Assembly (NCBI GenBank): GCA_018907035.1
Contig: JACCIC010000053.1
Coordinates: forward strand, 1,833,001 to 1,897,000
DNA length: 64,000 nt
Direction of reading: 5' to 3'
From: Sycobia sp. Sy_11
Lineage: Eukaryota; Arthropoda; Insecta; Hymenoptera; Epichrysomallidae
Shown: in pieces, positions 62,400 to 64,000 of the stretch
Layout: every line of letters starts with the position of its first letter
Position numbering within the stretch: the stretch's first letter is position 1
The notes under the pieces: model-generated
What the model was told of the DNA's origin: nothing
The model's database searches: none
What the model saw: only the letters and a program-made list of their open reading frames with translations
Made by a program: the position numbers and the translations under genes

Positions 62400-62799
62400 G
62401 CCTTTGTGGCCGCGTTGATATACAACGACGCGAGCGTGCGCCGCAATTTACGGCCGCGGCTAATGTTCGTTAGAAGATTTAAGGAACTGTAAATAGGTAG
62501 TGTATTTTAAAAGAGAGAAACAAATCGTTTGTCTTTTTAACGACCGCAATTAAAGTGATATAATTCAATTCTCGCTCCCTCTCCCGCTCTCGACGACTTT
62601 TTCACGGATTCGTTTTATCCGCTGCTGGTCCCGTACTATGTTTTCAGTTTTACGCATAACGTGCGCGCGCGATCGACGTACGCGCCAATGCCATGTTATT
62701 TATGAGACTTTTGCGAACGACGCGCGCACGCCCTTTGATGTTTCTATACTTCATAATGCTTTACGCCTATTTACACGGTTGTGATAATCTTTGATGCTT

Positions 62800-63700
62800 T
62801 GTAAGTTTCTGTCATGTTGATTATGAAATTGACAGTACCGATAGGGCGCTCTTACGTTGTCAACGATGTATTCTATACGAACGGGATCCAACATTTCTGG
62901 ATATTATTGAAATCACACGGATCGTCATTTGTCAATAAATCGTGTATCGAGCTGCGGTATCATATCCCACTTATATCCAATATTTGGGCTCAAAACTCGC
63001 ACGTAAATAAATATTTTTGAATTAATTCGCGAAGTCGTTGTTAAATCATTGAATAGAGCGAAAATTTAATTCTAAACTTAAGTATCAATTCGGCCCTACC
63101 ATGACGCAAACGTGTGCCAGAAAAAATTTTTTTTATCTATTTTTTCCATATAAATGTAAACGATCGTTGCGCGTCGAGTAAAAATGGTCTAGTGTTGACG
63201 AGAACGTCCCGCCCCGCGCACGAGGTCAACGGCGAATGAATGTAAATACCGCCGACACGAGTACACGGGATTAAAATGTAGAGCACTGATACTTGCTCAT
63301 ATTTAAAATATTCGTTAAAACTTTGCCCTATAATATTTAGTAATCCCGTAGTGCATATTAAAAAAAGGATAAATGTGAAGTAATTTCTTTCTTTACATTT
63401 TAATTCAGCACATATAATGTAATAAAAATAGGCAATTCCATAAAAATAATTTTGCAAATAGATTTGTTTTTCATAATAATTGTTATACTCGTATTTTGTT
63501 CACAAAAACAACTATCATCAACTGTGAATTACCGTTTTCTTAATTTATTTAATTTTTATTATTGTCGCTCTACTCTTTACAATCGTTTGTCATTTCATTA
63601 TCATAAAATAAATAAAATTTTGAAATTTTAACAGCCACAATGAATATCTAAATTAATTTTAAAACTTCTTCTAAAAAGTTTTTTTTTACCGCAATCCCCC
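62800..63700. other. AT-rich stretch
   Basis: No gene, RNA or element supported. Confidence 0.45.
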
Positions 63701-63705
63701 TTCAG

Positions 63706-63773
63706 ACGATGTGAAGAAAACTGCGTAATGAATCTGGACAACCTTTGGACTCCCAGCTCTACTATAACACTCA
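63706..63773 (+). other. Candidate exon (68 nt) near window end
   Basis: A pyrimidine-rich acceptor (GCAATCCCCCTTCAG, ending 63705) and donor TCA/GTAAGC enclose 68 bases. Only the frame with one leading base is fully open. It reads RCEENCVMNLDNLW and continues with a serine/threonine-rich end, a composition unlike the AT-rich surroundings. Phase fits joining to the 49463-49506 candidate in its phase-0 reading (AG plus A). No family recognised. Confidence 0.3.
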
Positions 63774-64000
63774 GTAAGCTTCATTTTCATTTATGCCGGT
63801 ATTTTATTTTGTTCTTTAAACAATTTTACAAGTAACTCCGAAATCTACTAATGTATGCGATACTTTCGCATACTTATTAAACAAACTATAAATATATTTG
63901 TCAGTTCTATTCTCCGGCTCTAGCAGCGCATGCTATATTTAAATTTCCAATAGAAACAGTACTGCATCAGAAGTAACCGCGGGTTGCTGCTGGATGACGT

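Larger units (their letters stand above)
61240..62790. other. GC-rich, microsatellite-loaded island
   Basis: Contains (GA)n at 61690-61718, (CT)n at 61889-61927, (TA)n at 62052-62100, CT-rich tract at 62309-62397, plus CpG-rich unique sequence at 61380-61580 and 62640-62740. No gene supported. Confidence 0.55.

Overview
This window looks like nuclear DNA of an insect, most likely a hymenopteran (ant, bee or wasp). The reasons are an AT-rich background broken by CpG-rich islands, very dense (TA)n, (GA/CT)n and (CA/GT)n microsatellites, decayed mariner elements, and short, phase-conserved introns in the only clear genes. Nothing in it looks bacterial or viral: there are no long ORFs, and the long apparent reading frames in the islands are translated microsatellites (runs of YIYI, SLSL, RERE, THTH). 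The genus assignment is inference.

The only genes I can model confidently are two tandem, minus-strand, five-exon genes of the CAP/antigen 5 (venom allergen 5-like) family: 34204-35496 (complete, 201 residues) and 38197-39581. Both have a signal peptide, the antigen 5 cysteine pattern, the L-x-F-H-N motif and a C-terminal Y-F-V-C-N-Y-G motif, with the same intron phases (0, 0, 1, 2). The second is intact from exon 2 onwards, but its exon 1 carries one extra base and is out of frame. Both are likely secreted proteins that arose by local duplication.

Layout: 1-34 kb is AT-rich sequence alternating with GC-rich, microsatellite-loaded islands at about 1.3-2.6, 7.5-9.1, 10.0-11.5, 13.7-15.3, 16.0-17.6, 19.7-21.4, 23.3-24.8 and 27.7-28.3 kb. 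A mariner end lies at 12.8 kb, a 38-bp direct repeat at 13.3/13.65 kb, and a diverged duplicated block at 28.7/30.4 kb. 34-40.4 kb is the CAP locus. 40-64 kb is again AT-rich with islands at about 43.8-45.2, 46.7-47.8, 49.9-50.4, 51.0-51.8, 56.5-57.4, 59.4-59.9 and 61.2-62.7 kb. It also holds two mariner relics (51.9 and 52.7-53.4 kb) and a three-unit tandem repeat whose units can each form a hairpin (48.9-49.2 kb).

This architecture resembles a long intergenic region or giant introns of a regulatory or neuronal gene, with the CAP genes nested in it. Several short plus-strand stretches have good splice acceptors and donors around an open frame (29211-29257, 37878-37916, 49463-49506, 53607-53699, 63706-63773). 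They are candidate small exons of such a host gene, but nothing in the sequence identifies it. I see no rRNA, tRNA or CRISPR.
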